Positions 8,063-17,806 are shown, counted from the first letter of the stretch. The stretch is DNA of 64,000 nt from Cyclobacteriaceae bacterium (GCA_019638395.1 JAHBTX010000003.1:186001-250000); one strand, 5' to 3'. Numbers and translations: made by a program. The notes: generated by a model from the letters alone, not told the origin.

Positions 8063-8749
8063 ATGCGTAAGATCATAATAGCCATCGATGGATATTCGGC
8101 TTGTGGTAAAAGCACAACCGCCCGCGAGGTAGCCCGCGAACTTAATTACCGCTATATCGATACAGGGGCTATGTACCGGGCCGTTACATTACATTTTCTG
8201 GATAAACACGTGGCCCTAACCAATCCCAAAGAAGTAACCCGCGCATTGCAGGAAATCCGCATTTCGTTTGTGGTTAACTCGAAAGGAAACAGCGAAACAT
8301 TTCTGAATGGAATTAATGTAGAGAAGGCGATTCGCAAAATGCGGATTTCAGAGAACGTAAGCCAGGTAAGTGCCATACGCGAGGTACGTGTAGCTATGGT
8401 TGAACAACAGCGCAGAATGGGTAAGGATTGTGGCGTGGTGATGGACGGTCGGGATATCGGTACAGTGGTATTTCCTCACGCTGAACTAAAAATATTCCTT
8501 ACAGCCGATATTTTAGTGCGCGCATTTCGCAGGCAGAAAGAACTGCTGGAACGGGATGACCTGGTAGATATAGATACCATTGTGGAGAACCTGCAACAAC
8601 GCGATTTAATCGACAGCAACCGGGCTGAAAGTCCGCTGCGGAAGGCCGAAGATGCCATCGGAATCGATACCACGCATATTACCATTGAAGAGCAAGTGGA
8701 TGAAGTGATTCGGCTGGCTATGACTAAGATGATTGCAAGGATCGGATAG
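8063..8749 (+). CDS. cmk: Cytidylate kinase
   Basis: Phosphorylates CMP and dCMP with ATP. The 228 residues contain the P-loop GYSACGKST at about residues 10-18, the substrate-binding YRYIDTGAMYRAVT segment, the GRDIGTVVFPHAELKIFL block and the LID region QRDLIDSNRAESPLRKA. The length is typical of the bacterial short form. The ATG at 8063 is preferred to a TTG at 8054 because the protein then begins directly with the first beta strand. Probably translated from the same message as the small lipoprotein. Confidence 0.95.
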   Translation: MRKIIIAIDGYSACGKSTTAREVARELNYRYIDTGAMYRAVTLHFLDKHVALTNPKEVTRALQEIRISFVVNSKGNSETFLNGINVEKAIRKMRISENVSQVSAIREVRVAMVEQQRRMGKDCGVVMDGRDIGTVVFPHAELKIFLTADILVRAFRRQKELLERDDLVDIDTIVENLQQRDLIDSNRAESPLRKAEDAIGIDTTHITIEEQVDEVIRLAMTKMIARIG

Positions 8750-8810
8750 CAGCATTAAACAAGTTATAAAACTGCGTTTTTTCTAATAAATTCTTTGTTT
8801 CTGTTAGCCT

Positions 8811-8839
8811 TTGCGGGTAGCATTTAATTGCTAATTTTG
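8811..8839 (+). promoter_or_regulatory. Bacteroidota-type promoter for nqr operon
   Basis: TTG at 8811-8813 and TAATTTTG at 8832-8839, spacer 18 bases, fit the phylum's -33/-7 consensus. Transcription would start near 8845, about 28 bases before nqrA. Confidence 0.65.
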
Positions 8840-8872
8840 CCCCGATCTAAACTAAAATTGTTGCCATTAATC

Positions 8873-10237
8873 ATGGGCAAATTCATCCGACTAAAGAAAG
8901 GTTTTACCATTAATCTGAAGGGCAAAGCAGCGCCTAAAGTTGTTGAAACCGACCAGCCAGAAACATTTGTAATAAAACCAACCGATTTTCATGGTATTTA
9001 CATGCCAAAGCCAATGGTTGAGGTAGGTGATGCAGTTAAGGCGGGCTCGCCATTGTTTCACGACAAAAAACATGAACAGATTGTATTTACTGCACCTGTA
9101 AGTGGCGAGGTTGTTGAAATAAAACGAGGCGAAAAACGCAAGCTGTTGGAAATAAAAATTCTGGCAGATAAAAATGTAGAGTTTGAAAGTTTTAGAAAAT
9201 ACTCCGTATCGGATATTAACAATCTGAATAGTGCCGATATCAAAGAGCAATTGCTTAAGTCGGGTGTTTGGACATCATTGGTTCAGCGCCCGTTTGGAGT
9301 AGTGGCCGATCCGGCTGCCACCCCAAAAGCAATTCACATTTCAGCTTTTGATACCCACCCACTTGCTCCTGATTATGGTGTCTTGTTTAAAGGACAAGAT
9401 CATTACTTTCAGGTTGGAGTTGATATCTTAAAAAAACTTACAACAGGTGCGGTACATGTTAATACACATGCTACCAGCGAAATTTCAACTGTGTTTTCGC
9501 AAGTAAAGGGTGCTGAGGTAAATAAATTTTCAGGCCAGCACCCAGTAGGCTGTGTGGGTGTGCAGATTCACCATCTCGATCCGATTAACAAAGGCGAGGT
9601 TGTTTGGACTATCAACCCATTGGGAGTAATTCAAATTGGTAAACTCTTTTTGAATGGAGTTTATGATGCCTCGCGTATTGTAGCATTAGCTGGTTCGGAG
9701 GTAAAAAATCCTCAATACTATAAAACTTATACAGGCGCATCGGTAAAGAAGTTTATCGAAGGGAACTTGAATCAAGAACATGTTCGGATAATTTCCGGTA
9801 ATCCATTAACCGGAACAGCAATCGGCAAAGACGGGCACATAGGGTTCTTCGATCAGGTGGTATCTGTACTTCCTGAAGGAGACCAATATGAGTTTTTAGG
9901 TTGGATAACACCCAGTACAAAAAAAATCAGTTTTCATCGTGCATTAGGATTACTCTCATTCCTTTCGCCTTCCAAAGAACGTGTAGCCGATACGAATACT
10001 CATGGCGAACCCCGTGCCTTTGTTCAAACCGGGGTGTTTGAACAGGTAACACCCATGGATATTTTGCCCACGCATTTATTGAAGAGCATTCTGGCAGAAG
10101 ACATTGATGAAATGGAGGCACTCGGTATTTATGAAGTTATTGAAGAAGACCTGGCCTTGTGCGAGTTTGTAGATGTATCCAAGCATAAAGTGCAGGAAAT
10201 TTTACGGGAAGGACTCGATTTAGTTCAACATAGTTAA
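8873..10237 (+). CDS. nqrA: Na+-translocating NADH:quinone reductase subunit A
   Basis: Subunit A of Na+-NQR, the respiratory complex that oxidises NADH, reduces quinone and pumps sodium out. NqrA is the peripheral, ubiquinone-site subunit on the cytoplasmic face. The 454-residue protein begins FIRLKKGFTINLKGKA and carries the barrel-sandwich segment VEVGDAVKAGSPLFHDKK, the QRPFGVVADP block and a C-terminal segment ending in LREGLDLVQHS. The ATG at 8873 is preferred to an in-frame upstream start because the family begins here. First gene of nqrABCDE. Confidence 0.95.
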   Translation: MGKFIRLKKGFTINLKGKAAPKVVETDQPETFVIKPTDFHGIYMPKPMVEVGDAVKAGSPLFHDKKHEQIVFTAPVSGEVVEIKRGEKRKLLEIKILADKNVEFESFRKYSVSDINNLNSADIKEQLLKSGVWTSLVQRPFGVVADPAATPKAIHISAFDTHPLAPDYGVLFKGQDHYFQVGVDILKKLTTGAVHVNTHATSEISTVFSQVKGAEVNKFSGQHPVGCVGVQIHHLDPINKGEVVWTINPLGVIQIGKLFLNGVYDASRIVALAGSEVKNPQYYKTYTGASVKKFIEGNLNQEHVRIISGNPLTGTAIGKDGHIGFFDQVVSVLPEGDQYEFLGWITPSTKKISFHRALGLLSFLSPSKERVADTNTHGEPRAFVQTGVFEQVTPMDILPTHLLKSILAEDIDEMEALGIYEVIEEDLALCEFVDVSKHKVQEILREGLDLVQHS

Positions 10238-10247
10238 TTCGGTTGTA

Positions 10248-11447
10248 ATGAAATTTTTGAGAAATCAGCTTGATAAAGTAAAGCACAGTTTTGAAAAGGG
10301 TGGAAAACTAGAGAAGTATTATTATGCCTATGAAGCTATTGATACTTTTTTATTTGCCCCCAACACAACTAACGATGTAAAAGGCGCACAGATTCGCGAT
10401 GCCGTTGACCTGAAGCGATTGATGATGACGGTTATCATAGCTATGGTACCCTGTTTATTATTTGGAATTTATAATGTTGGGCACCAACACTTCATGGCCA
10501 TTGGCCAGGCGGGCGCAGGCTTTGCCGATAAATTAGTGGTGGGCTTGTGGCAGGTATTACCCATTGTGGTGATTTCATACGGGGTGGGTTTAGGAATTGA
10601 GTTTGTATTTTCCATTCTGCGCAAACACCCTGTTAACGAAGGGTTTCTGGTAACAGGTATGCTTATTCCCTTGGTTATGCCACCCGACATTCCACTTTGG
10701 CAAGTAGGTGTAGCCACTGCATTTGCTGTAATTATAGGTAAGGAAGCATTTGGTGGTACGGGAATGAACGTAGTAAACGTTGCCTTAACTGCGCGTGCGT
10801 TTTTATACTTTGCATATCCAACCGATATATCGGGTGGTGTGTGGACCTACTTGGGCGATGCACAAGCTGTGGCCGGATATTCCGGGGCAACACCTTTAGC
10901 TGTTGCCGCTGAAACTGTAAAAGGCGAAAGTGTAGTAACTGCGCTCAATACTTTTGGTGCCGGTTGGAATGAAGGCGTATTTACCTTGCAAAATCTGTTT
11001 ATTGGTTTCAGGCCGGGGTCAATAGGTGAAACATCAACATTAATGTGTTTAATCGGAGCCTTGATTCTGATTATTACCGGAACCGGAAGTTGGAAAATTA
11101 TTGTAAGTGTGTTTGGGGGTGCCTACGCGATGGCCTTGTTGCTCAATGCAATCGGGGGTTCACCCTTTGTAGAGTTGCCGGCCCATTATCATCTGGTAAT
11201 AGGCGGGTTGGCTTTTGGTGCTGTGTTTATGGCCACCGATCCGGTAACTGCCGCTCAAACCGAAACCGGCAAATGGGTATATGGATTATTGATTGGCATG
11301 CTTACCATCCTAATCCGCGTATTTAACCCGGCCTATCCGGAAGGTATTATGCTGGCGATTTTGTTCATGAACGTTTTCGCCCCTGTAATTGATTACATAG
11401 TAGTAAGTGCAAACAAAAAACGAAGAATACAACGTGCGACAGTCTAA
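10248..11447 (+). CDS. nqrB: Na+-translocating NADH:quinone reductase subunit B
   Basis: Integral-membrane subunit of Na+-NQR, 399 residues with about ten hydrophobic segments. The motif S-G-A-T at 212-215 carries the Thr (T215) to which FMN is bound covalently through phosphate in this family. The conserved NPAYPEGIMLAILFMN segment lies near the C terminus. It starts 10 bases after nqrA, and its last 14 bases overlap the start of nqrC, so the two are probably translationally coupled. Confidence 0.96.
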   Translation: MKFLRNQLDKVKHSFEKGGKLEKYYYAYEAIDTFLFAPNTTNDVKGAQIRDAVDLKRLMMTVIIAMVPCLLFGIYNVGHQHFMAIGQAGAGFADKLVVGLWQVLPIVVISYGVGLGIEFVFSILRKHPVNEGFLVTGMLIPLVMPPDIPLWQVGVATAFAVIIGKEAFGGTGMNVVNVALTARAFLYFAYPTDISGGVWTYLGDAQAVAGYSGATPLAVAAETVKGESVVTALNTFGAGWNEGVFTLQNLFIGFRPGSIGETSTLMCLIGALILIITGTGSWKIIVSVFGGAYAMALLLNAIGGSPFVELPAHYHLVIGGLAFGAVFMATDPVTAAQTETGKWVYGLLIGMLTILIRVFNPAYPEGIMLAILFMNVFAPVIDYIVVSANKKRRIQRATV

Positions 11448-12162
11448 TCTTTACATTGTTCTATATGCAGTGGCACTAACCATTGTGTGTGGTGGAATTT
11501 TGGCTTTTGCTTCTCAAAGCCTGAAACCTTTGCAGGATGCTAACGTGGAATTGGAACGAAAGAAAAATATTCTTTCAACTGTAATAACGTTAAACGAAGG
11601 CGATGATATAAACAAAATCTATGCGGCCCGTGTAAAGGAGGTTGTGATTGACTTTAGCGGAAACATCCGCGAAGGCGTAAAAGCAACTGATATTGATGTT
11701 GCCAAAGAATATAAAAAAGCAGCTGCCGAGCGTCTCTTGCCGCTTTACGAATTCAGAGACGAAGCTGACCCATCCAAACTGAATTACGTAGTGCTTCCTG
11801 TTTATGGTTTTGGATTGTGGAACGACATCTGGGGCTTTGTGGCGTTGCAGCAAAACTTAAGCACCATTCAAGGTGTAAGCTTTCAGCACAAAGGCGAAAC
11901 ACCGGGGTTGGGTGCCCGTATTGTTTCAGAAGAAATTCAGAATCGCTACAAAGGAAAATCAATTTTTGATGCCGATGTATTGCAATCTGTAGTGATGCAA
12001 AAAGGTGAGGGGTTTGATTATTCAAACGATCCGCACAAAGTAGATGGTATGTCGGGCGCAACGTTAACAGCCAAAGGTGTAAATAACATGTTGCAGGACT
12101 ATTTCAACTGCTATTTGAATTACCTGAAAAAGAATCAACAAAATTTAACTTCAAACTTATGA
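11434..12162 (+). CDS. nqrC: Na+-translocating NADH:quinone reductase subunit C
   Basis: Subunit C, one N-terminal membrane helix (about residues 6-27) and a periplasmic FMN-binding domain. S-G-A-T at 207-210 provides the FMN-linked Thr (T210). Other family marks are GLWNDIWGFVAL and GETPGLGARI. The start is taken as the GTG at 11434, giving M-R-Q-S-N-L-Y, which matches how the family begins; an upstream in-frame GTG would add nine atypical residues. It overlaps nqrB by 14 bases and nqrD by 4 (ATGA). Confidence 0.95.
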   Translation: MRQSNLYIVLYAVALTIVCGGILAFASQSLKPLQDANVELERKKNILSTVITLNEGDDINKIYAARVKEVVIDFSGNIREGVKATDIDVAKEYKKAAAERLLPLYEFRDEADPSKLNYVVLPVYGFGLWNDIWGFVALQQNLSTIQGVSFQHKGETPGLGARIVSEEIQNRYKGKSIFDADVLQSVVMQKGEGFDYSNDPHKVDGMSGATLTAKGVNNMLQDYFNCYLNYLKKNQQNLTSNL

Positions 12163-12821
12163 GTGCAGCTGTAGCGGAAGTTGTTGAAAAAAAATCGGAA
12201 CCACTTTTTTCAAAGAAGAACAGAAAACTAATCAGTAATCCGTTGGATATTGACAACCCGATTACCGTGCAGGTATTGGGTATTTGCTCCGCGCTTGCCG
12301 TTACCACGCAAATGAAACCGGCCTTAGTAATGTCGGTAGCACTTATGGTGGTTACAGCAAGTTCGAATGTAATTATTTCCATTATGCGGAATACTATCCC
12401 CAGTCGTATTCGCATTATTGTGCAATTGGCTGTAGTAGCTACCTGGGTTATTATGGTTGATCAATTGCTAAAAGCCTATGTATATGATGTGTGGAAGCAA
12501 CTTTCTGTATTTGTTGGATTGATTATCACAAATTGTATTGTAATGGGCCGGCTGGAGGCGTTTGCTATGGGTAACAAACCTGGCCCTTCATTATTAGATG
12601 GAATTGGAAACGGATTAGGCTATGGTTTAATCTTGTTAATAGTAGGATTTTTCAGAGAGTTGTTAGGCGGAGGATCCATTTTCGGCTTTAAGGTATTTGA
12701 AGCGATGGGCGTTCACTACACGGGCAACGGTTTAATGTTATTGCCTGCAGGTGCCTGCGTTATTGTAGGTATTGTAATTTGGGTACAACGATCAATAAAC
12801 GGACATAGAGAAACACATTAA
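12159..12821 (+). CDS. nqrD: Na+-translocating NADH:quinone reductase subunit D
   Basis: Small hydrophobic subunit, 220 residues with six predicted helices, related to RnfE. Together with NqrE it binds a 2Fe-2S centre in the membrane; the Cys of GICSALAV and of ITNCIVMGRLEAFA are the expected ligands on this side. The motif NKPGPSLLDGIGNGLGYG is typical. An N-terminal tail of about 35 polar residues precedes the first helix. The ATG overlaps the nqrC stop. Confidence 0.95.
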   Translation: MSAAVAEVVEKKSEPLFSKKNRKLISNPLDIDNPITVQVLGICSALAVTTQMKPALVMSVALMVVTASSNVIISIMRNTIPSRIRIIVQLAVVATWVIMVDQLLKAYVYDVWKQLSVFVGLIITNCIVMGRLEAFAMGNKPGPSLLDGIGNGLGYGLILLIVGFFRELLGGGSIFGFKVFEAMGVHYTGNGLMLLPAGACVIVGIVIWVQRSINGHRETH

Positions 12822-12830
12822 TTAAGCGTT

Positions 12831-13445
12831 ATGGAAAATCTGGTTAGCATTGGCATCAGGTCTATTTTTGTAGATAACATGATTTTTGCCTACTTCTTAG
12901 GCATGTGTTCTTACTTAGCGGTTTCCAAAAAAGTAAAAACAGCTTTTGGATTAGGCCTGGCCGTTGTGTTTGTATTAGGTGTAACTATTCCAATTAACTG
13001 GCTAATACAAAACTACATTTTAAATCAAGGTGCGTTAAGTTGGGTTAGTGCCGATTTTGCATCGATTGATTTATCGTTTCTTCAGTTCATTGTGTTTATT
13101 GCTGTTATTGCTGCTATGGTACAATTAACAGAAATGGCTGTTGAGAAATTTTCGCCCGCACTGTATGGTTCTCTCGGTATTTTCTTACCGCTGATTGCCG
13201 TTAATTGTGCTATTCTGGGTGGATCGCTCTTTATGGTAGGAAGACCGTACAACCTGGGCGAGGCCACTGTTTATGGTTTAGGTTCTGGCATAGGATGGTT
13301 ATTAGCCATTGTTGCGTTGGCCGGTGTGCGCGAGAAAATGAAATACTCAAATGTGCCGGGCCCGTTGAGAGGGTTGGGTATAACGTTTATTCTGGTAGGA
13401 CTTATGTCGTTGGGTTTCCTCAGTTTTTTGGGCTTCTCGATATAA
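12831..13445 (+). CDS. nqrE: Na+-translocating NADH:quinone reductase subunit E
   Basis: Small hydrophobic subunit, 204 residues with six helices, related to RnfA and inverted relative to Nqr[12 protein letters not shown] and [13 protein letters not shown] hold the two expected 2Fe-2S Cys ligands. It is the last nqr gene here: a strong terminator follows 24 bases after the stop, and the next gene is unrelated. The usual following gene nqrF, encoding the NADH- and FAD-binding subunit, is absent from this window. Confidence 0.96.
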   Translation: MENLVSIGIRSIFVDNMIFAYFLGMCSYLAVSKKVKTAFGLGLAVVFVLGVTIPINWLIQNYILNQGALSWVSADFASIDLSFLQFIVFIAVIAAMVQLTEMAVEKFSPALYGSLGIFLPLIAVNCAILGGSLFMVGRPYNLGEATVYGLGSGIGWLLAIVALAGVREKMKYSNVPGPLRGLGITFILVGLMSLGFLSFLGFSI

Positions 13446-13469
13446 ACCGATTTAATAAAATGAAAATAC

Positions 13470-13504
13470 AAAGGCCTCCGAACTAAATCGGAGGCCTTTT
13501 TACT
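13470..13504 (+). terminator. Intrinsic terminator after nqrE
   Basis: An 11-bp perfect stem AAAGGCCTCCG (13470-13480) / CGGAGGCCTTT (13489-13499), loop AACTAAAT, followed by T residues. It closes the nqr operon before the DUF502 gene. Confidence 0.9.
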
Positions 13505-13513
13505 TTTACAGAT

Positions 13514-14077
13514 ATGAAAAATAATTTGCGAAAGATAGCGCGCTATTTTTTTAGTGGCATGGTGTTTATAGTGCCCTTGCTGGCCACAGGCTACTTTGTA
13601 TTCTGGTCGTTTGCACAATTGGATGGGTTGCTGCAATTGCCGTATCCCGGCTTAGGGTTCCTGATTATCTTCGGAGCCATTACACTTTTCGGATACCTTA
13701 CCTCTACCTTTGCAGTAGATACGTTTACCGATTGGCTCGATCACCTGATTAACCGGATTCCCTTTGTTAAACTGATCTATTCTTCCATCAAAGATCTGAT
13801 CGGTGCTTTTGTGGGCGACAAAAGAAAATTCGATAAACCGGTTTTGGTAACCATTAACAAGGAAAACACGCTACACCAGATTGGTTTTGTTACACAAGAA
13901 GATCTTACCGAACTTGGATTAAAAGATATGGTAGCTGTTTATTTTCCACACTCGTATGCATTTTCGGGTAATCACTTTCTGGTAACAAAAGAGAGCGTTA
14001 AGCCCTTAAATATTTCTGGGCCTACTGCTATGAAGTTTATTGTGTCGGGTGGAATTTCGGGTTTTAAAGAACAGTAG
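13514..14077 (+). CDS. DUF502 family membrane protein
   Basis: A 187-residue protein with two N-terminal membrane segments (about residues 13-33 and 45-68) followed by a soluble domain, the layout of the DUF502 family. Family-like segments are NRIPFVKLIYSSIKDLIGAF and MVAVYFPHSYAFSGNHFLVT. The biochemical role is not established. It lies 10 bases past the nqr terminator, so it needs its own promoter; a near-consensus TACTTTTA is at 13501-13508 but no good -33 element is seen. Its stop codon touches the stop codon of the convergent mnmA gene with no bases between. Confidence 0.85.
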   Translation: MKNNLRKIARYFFSGMVFIVPLLATGYFVFWSFAQLDGLLQLPYPGLGFLIIFGAITLFGYLTSTFAVDTFTDWLDHLINRIPFVKLIYSSIKDLIGAFVGDKRKFDKPVLVTINKENTLHQIGFVTQEDLTELGLKDMVAVYFPHSYAFSGNHFLVTKESVKPLNISGPTAMKFIVSGGISGFKEQ

Positions 14078-15253
14078 TTAACTGATTACACCTGAACCAA
14101 TCAACTCATCATTTTCATACCACGCTACAAACTGACCGGGCGTAACACCGCGTTGCGATTTATCGAAAATGATGTACAAGCCACCTTCTTTTTTATAAAG
14201 TGTGCAAGGCTCTAAAGGTTGTCGGTAACGGATGCGAGCCAGGTATTTTTTTGAACTACCTACCTGAATTTTTAAGTCTTCGCGAATCCAATGTTCATCG
14301 GCATTAGGTACAAACAATCCTTTACGGTACAAACCAGGATGATCATCGCCACTGCCGGTATAGATTATGTTTTTATCAGTATCGGTACCAATCACAAACA
14401 ATGGTTTTTCATAACCGCCTATGTTTAAACCTCTACGTTGCCCAATGGTATAGAAGTGCGCTCCGTTGTGTTCACCCACCACTTCACCTAATTCAGGATT
14501 AAGTAAATGTGGTTTAGTGATATTCTGTAGGTCATTTATATCAAAGCCGTTTTTGAAGGCAGTAGAATCAAACGGCACTTCAATTACTTTTCCTTTTTTT
14601 GGTTCAAGGCGTTGCTGTAAAAAATCGGGCAGATGTACTTTGCCTATAAAGCATAATCCTTGCGAGTCTTTCTTTTCGGCTGTAGCCAGATTGGCTTGCT
14701 TGGCAATAGCCCGCACTTCGGGTTTTAATAACTCGCCTATGGGGAACAACGCTTTTGAAAGTTGTGCTTGCGTAAGCTGACAAAGAAAATAGCTTTGATC
14801 TTTGTTGGGATCTTTACCGGCCAGTAGTTGATAATATGTTTTACCATCTTGCTTTACTTCGCCTTTGCGACAGTAATGGCCGGTGGCAACATAGTCAGCC
14901 CCAAGCTTTAGGGCGGCTTGTAAAAACACATCAAACTTAATTTCACGATTACACAACACATCAGGATTGGGTGTGCGTCCGGCTTGGTATTCGGCAAACA
15001 TGTAATCTACTATGCGCTCTTTATACTCTTTACTTAAGTCGATTGCCTGAAACGGGATGCCAAGATGTTGTGCCACAATCATGGCATCGTTACTATCATC
15101 CAGCCATGGGCATTCATTGCTGATGGTAACGGAATCGTCATGCCAGTTTTTCATAAACATGCCAATTACTTCGTAGCCCTGTTCTTTTAACAGATACGCA
15201 GCCACGCTGGAATCTACACCTCCCGATAAACCTACTACAACTCTTTTATTCAT
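14078..15253 (-). CDS. mnmA: tRNA-specific 2-thiouridylase MnmA
   Basis: Thiolates U34 of tRNA-Lys, -Glu and -Gln using ATP and a relayed persulfide. The 391 residues show the PP-loop LSGGVDSS (residues 9-16), the first catalytic Cys C101 in [12 protein letters not shown], and the second, C201, in [10 protein letters not shown]. The C-terminal domain has the conserved [11 protein letters not shown] segment. The ATG at 15253 is chosen over an upstream TTG at 15271, because it starts immediately before the first strand. Downstream of the TlpA-like gene on the same strand but separated by a repeat-rich spacer. Confidence 0.96.
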   Translation of the reverse strand: MNKRVVVGLSGGVDSSVAAYLLKEQGYEVIGMFMKNWHDDSVTISNECPWLDDSNDAMIVAQHLGIPFQAIDLSKEYKERIVDYMFAEYQAGRTPNPDVLCNREIKFDVFLQAALKLGADYVATGHYCRKGEVKQDGKTYYQLLAGKDPNKDQSYFLCQLTQAQLSKALFPIGELLKPEVRAIAKQANLATAEKKDSQGLCFIGKVHLPDFLQQRLEPKKGKVIEVPFDSTAFKNGFDINDLQNITKPHLLNPELGEVVGEHNGAHFYTIGQRRGLNIGGYEKPLFVIGTDTDKNIIYTGSGDDHPGLYRKGLFVPNADEHWIREDLKIQVGSSKKYLARIRYRQPLEPCTLYKKEGGLYIIFDKSQRGVTPGQFVAWYENDELIGSGVIS

Positions 15254-15271
15254 ACTTAAATCATTGGCCAA

Positions 15272-15328
15272 ATGCTTCAGGCTGCAAGCTGAACCTGCTT
15301 GTAGCTTAAGGCTTGTGGCTTGAAGCTA
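15272..15328. repeat. GCTTGAAGC-type dispersed spacer repeat
   Basis: This spacer is a run of variants of one word: GCTTCAGGCTGCAAGCTG, GCTTGTAGCTTAAGG, GCTTGTGGCTTGAAGC. Related words occur at 21484-21515, 21592-21605 and 22517-22534, always between genes. It touches the end of the upstream gene and precedes mnmA. It looks like a degenerate short tandem repeat family; it may form weak hairpins. Confidence 0.5.
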
Positions 15329-16561
15329 TTTATTTAAAGTTACATCTTCAGCTAAAAGTTCATTAACTATCGAATTGAATCGTTCTTTAAATTGTTCGTA
15401 ATAAATACCTGTTCCTGGTCCATCAAAACCGGTATGGATGTGTTTTACTTTTCCGTCTTTACCAATAAAAATGGTTGTAGGAAATGCTACTACTTTATTC
15501 AGCATAGGTAATGTCTCCGCAGCTTTGGCGTTATCGTTTACACCGGCAATCAGGTATTCATAGTTCACCTTAAATTTTTCTTTCATTTTTTTAACGCGCT
15601 CGCTAGCGTATGCAAAGTCAGGTTTGCGTTCGTACGCTAAGCCAATAATTTCTACACCGCGGTTTTTGTTAGCCTCGTACCACGGTGCCAGAAACTTTGT
15701 TTCATCCATGCAGTTGGGGCACCACGTTCCAGAAAGTTGTAAAATCACCACTTTGTTTTTAAAGCGTTCGTCATTTAAAGTGACTGCATTGCCATTCAGA
15801 TCAGGAAAACTAAACTCAATTTTGTCGTACCCTTCTTTCAGGTAGGTTAATGATTCCGCATCGGGTAGTTTTGCGTTTTCATTTTTTTTGCCGACCCATT
15901 TTCTGAATCGCGCTTTGCCTAACCAATGCCCACCATCCAAAGTTGAATCGTTGGGTTGTGTAATTTCAAAAAGATAGAGATGATTACCATCAAAGGCACT
16001 TAAATGAAGGGTATCGTTTATAACAGAACCCTGCAGATAGCGATAATCGCCTGTGTTGGTTAGGAATGAGCCAGTCGCTTTTTCTCCATCCTGTTCAATC
16101 AATGCAATAGCACGCGAAGTATCTTTAGCATTAAAAAATTGTACTTCGTATTTACCGGTAAAGTTTTTAGTTATCAGATTTTGGTTCGAAACGATAAACC
16201 GGAAGTCTTGCCCAAACTTTGCTTTGAACGGAACCTTGTAGGCCGGATCGTAATTCAGATTAAACAATCCAATCAGGCTATCGCCTTTTACAACTGCGCG
16301 TAGGTAGGCATCAAACACGTGCAATACTATGTTTACCGAATCGCCCACAAAAAAAACCTCATCTAACAAAAGTCTCTCATCAGCATTTTGTAAAACCAAA
16401 TTTGTACCGCCCTGGGCGTCAGTTTTAACCTCGAAGTTGAAGGGGAGTTGTTTGCCTTGAATTTCCAGCACGCCACGCCAGATACCGGTCTTGAGTTCGG
16501 TCTGTTTTGGGCTACATGAAACCACGATCAGGAAAACGAATAAATAGGCTAATTTCTGCAT
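15326..16561 (-). CDS. TlpA-like thioredoxin-fold lipoprotein
   Basis: Envelope thiol-disulfide protein, 411 residues. A signal peptide ends in the lipobox V-V-S-C (Cys16), so it is lipid-anchored. Residues 20-230 form a beta-rich N-terminal domain without a name that I can give; from about 250 comes a TlpA/ResA-like thioredoxin domain with the redox pair W-C-P-N-C (C281, C284) and the cis-Pro region AFPTTIFIGKDGKVKHIHTGF. Typical Bacteroidota proteins of this type reduce periplasmic disulfides. The partner is unknown. It is divergent from the CoA-transferase gene. Confidence 0.88.
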   Translation of the reverse strand: MQKLAYLFVFLIVVSCSPKQTELKTGIWRGVLEIQGKQLPFNFEVKTDAQGGTNLVLQNADERLLLDEVFFVGDSVNIVLHVFDAYLRAVVKGDSLIGLFNLNYDPAYKVPFKAKFGQDFRFIVSNQNLITKNFTGKYEVQFFNAKDTSRAIALIEQDGEKATGSFLTNTGDYRYLQGSVINDTLHLSAFDGNHLYLFEITQPNDSTLDGGHWLGKARFRKWVGKKNENAKLPDAESLTYLKEGYDKIEFSFPDLNGNAVTLNDERFKNKVVILQLSGTWCPNCMDETKFLAPWYEANKNRGVEIIGLAYERKPDFAYASERVKKMKEKFKVNYEYLIAGVNDNAKAAETLPMLNKVVAFPTTIFIGKDGKVKHIHTGFDGPGTGIYYEQFKERFNSIVNELLAEDVTLNK

Positions 16562-16640
16562 GAATTTTTATGTGTTGAATCAAAACACAAAAATGCGATA
16601 AATGATTCTATTTTCGCTGAGGTTTATTTCTGTGAAAGGT

Positions 16641-17753
16641 ATGCTACAAGAATTAAAAGTGCTTGAATTGGCTTCGGTGCTGGCAGGTCCAAGTGTGGGT
16701 CAGTTTTTTGCGGAGTTAGGCGCTGAAGTTATTAAAGTTGAAAACCTGAAAACAGGTGGCGATGTGACGCGCAGTTGGAAAGGTCGCGATGAACAAACTG
16801 ATGATCGCTCAGCTTATTTCTGTTCGGTAAACTGGGGTAAAAAATCGGTTGCACTTGATCTGAGTACTTCGACTGGTTTACAGGCCGTGCAAAAACTGGC
16901 TGCCAAAAGTGATGTGGTGATTGCCAGCTATAAGCCAGGCGATGCTGAAAAACTTGGAGTTTCGTATCAGCAATTATCGGCTATCAACAAAAAACTTATC
17001 TATGGACAAATAACAGGTTATGGTTCAGATAACGATCGGGTGGGTTACGATGCGGTGATACAAGCCGAAAGTGGTTTTATGGATTTGAATGGATCGCCAG
17101 AAGGCCCACCTACTAAAATGCCTGTGGCGCTGATTGATATACTGGCGGCACATCATTTAAAAGAAGGGTTGTTGCTGGCTTTGTTAAAGAAAACAAAAAC
17201 AGGCGAAGGTAGTTTGGTGGAGGTGTCGTTGATTCAAGCGGCAATTTCATCGTTGGCAAACCAGGCCAGCAATTGGTTGGTAGCGCATAAGTTACCCAAG
17301 CGACAAGGCTCGGCTCATCCTAACATTGCACCTTACGGGGAATCATTTCTTACCCGAGATGGTAAGCGGGTTTTGCTTGCCATTGGCAGTGACAGGCAGT
17401 TTTTAGATTTGATAGAACTATTAGACTTAAAAATTGCTACCGATGTGCGCTTTGTAACCAATCACAGTCGTGTACTAAATCGAGAGGCATTGCATGAACT
17501 GTTAAGTACTGCTATTTCAAACTTTGATGCTGAAGTTTTAATGAATCAAATTCATTACAAAAAAATTCCGGCAGGCATTATTCAATCTGTTGATCAGGTT
17601 TTTGAAATGGAAGCTGCAACCAGAATTTTGGTAGAAGCGGATAGTTTGCGTGGCGTACGGAGTTTTGTAGGAACTCATCAGCATCTGCAACTCTTACCAC
17701 CGCCCCATTTTGGTGAGCATACCGATAAGATTTTGCGGGGGCTGAATGATTGA
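16641..17753 (+). CDS. CaiB/BaiF family CoA-transferase (class III)
   Basis: Transfers CoA between carboxylic acids. The 370-residue protein opens with VLELASVLAGPSVGQFFAELG and continues with GAEVIKVE, the usual family N terminus, and has YGQITGYG and GYDAVIQAESGFMDLNG, the region holding the catalytic Asp. The ATG at 16641 is preferred over one at 16602, which would add 13 atypical residues. No pathway genes are adjacent, so the substrate (carnitine, formyl, racemised 2-methylacyl or other) cannot be told. Confidence 0.9.
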   Translation: MLQELKVLELASVLAGPSVGQFFAELGAEVIKVENLKTGGDVTRSWKGRDEQTDDRSAYFCSVNWGKKSVALDLSTSTGLQAVQKLAAKSDVVIASYKPGDAEKLGVSYQQLSAINKKLIYGQITGYGSDNDRVGYDAVIQAESGFMDLNGSPEGPPTKMPVALIDILAAHHLKEGLLLALLKKTKTGEGSLVEVSLIQAAISSLANQASNWLVAHKLPKRQGSAHPNIAPYGESFLTRDGKRVLLAIGSDRQFLDLIELLDLKIATDVRFVTNHSRVLNREALHELLSTAISNFDAEVLMNQIHYKKIPAGIIQSVDQVFEMEAATRILVEADSLRGVRSFVGTHQHLQLLPPPHFGEHTDKILRGLND

Positions 17754-17770
17754 GAAGTGTCTGCAGAATA

Positions 17771-17801
17771 TTGAAAAATGAGCCGCCAATTGTTATTTTT
17801 G
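17771..17801 (+). promoter_or_regulatory. Promoter giving a probably leaderless TA transcript
   Basis: TTG at 17771-17773 and TATTTTTG at 17794-17801, spacer 20, match the phylum consensus. The ATG of the antitoxin gene begins at 17807, only five bases after the -7 element, where transcription itself should start. The message is therefore expected to be leaderless. Confidence 0.6.
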
Positions 17802-17806
17802 TTTAA

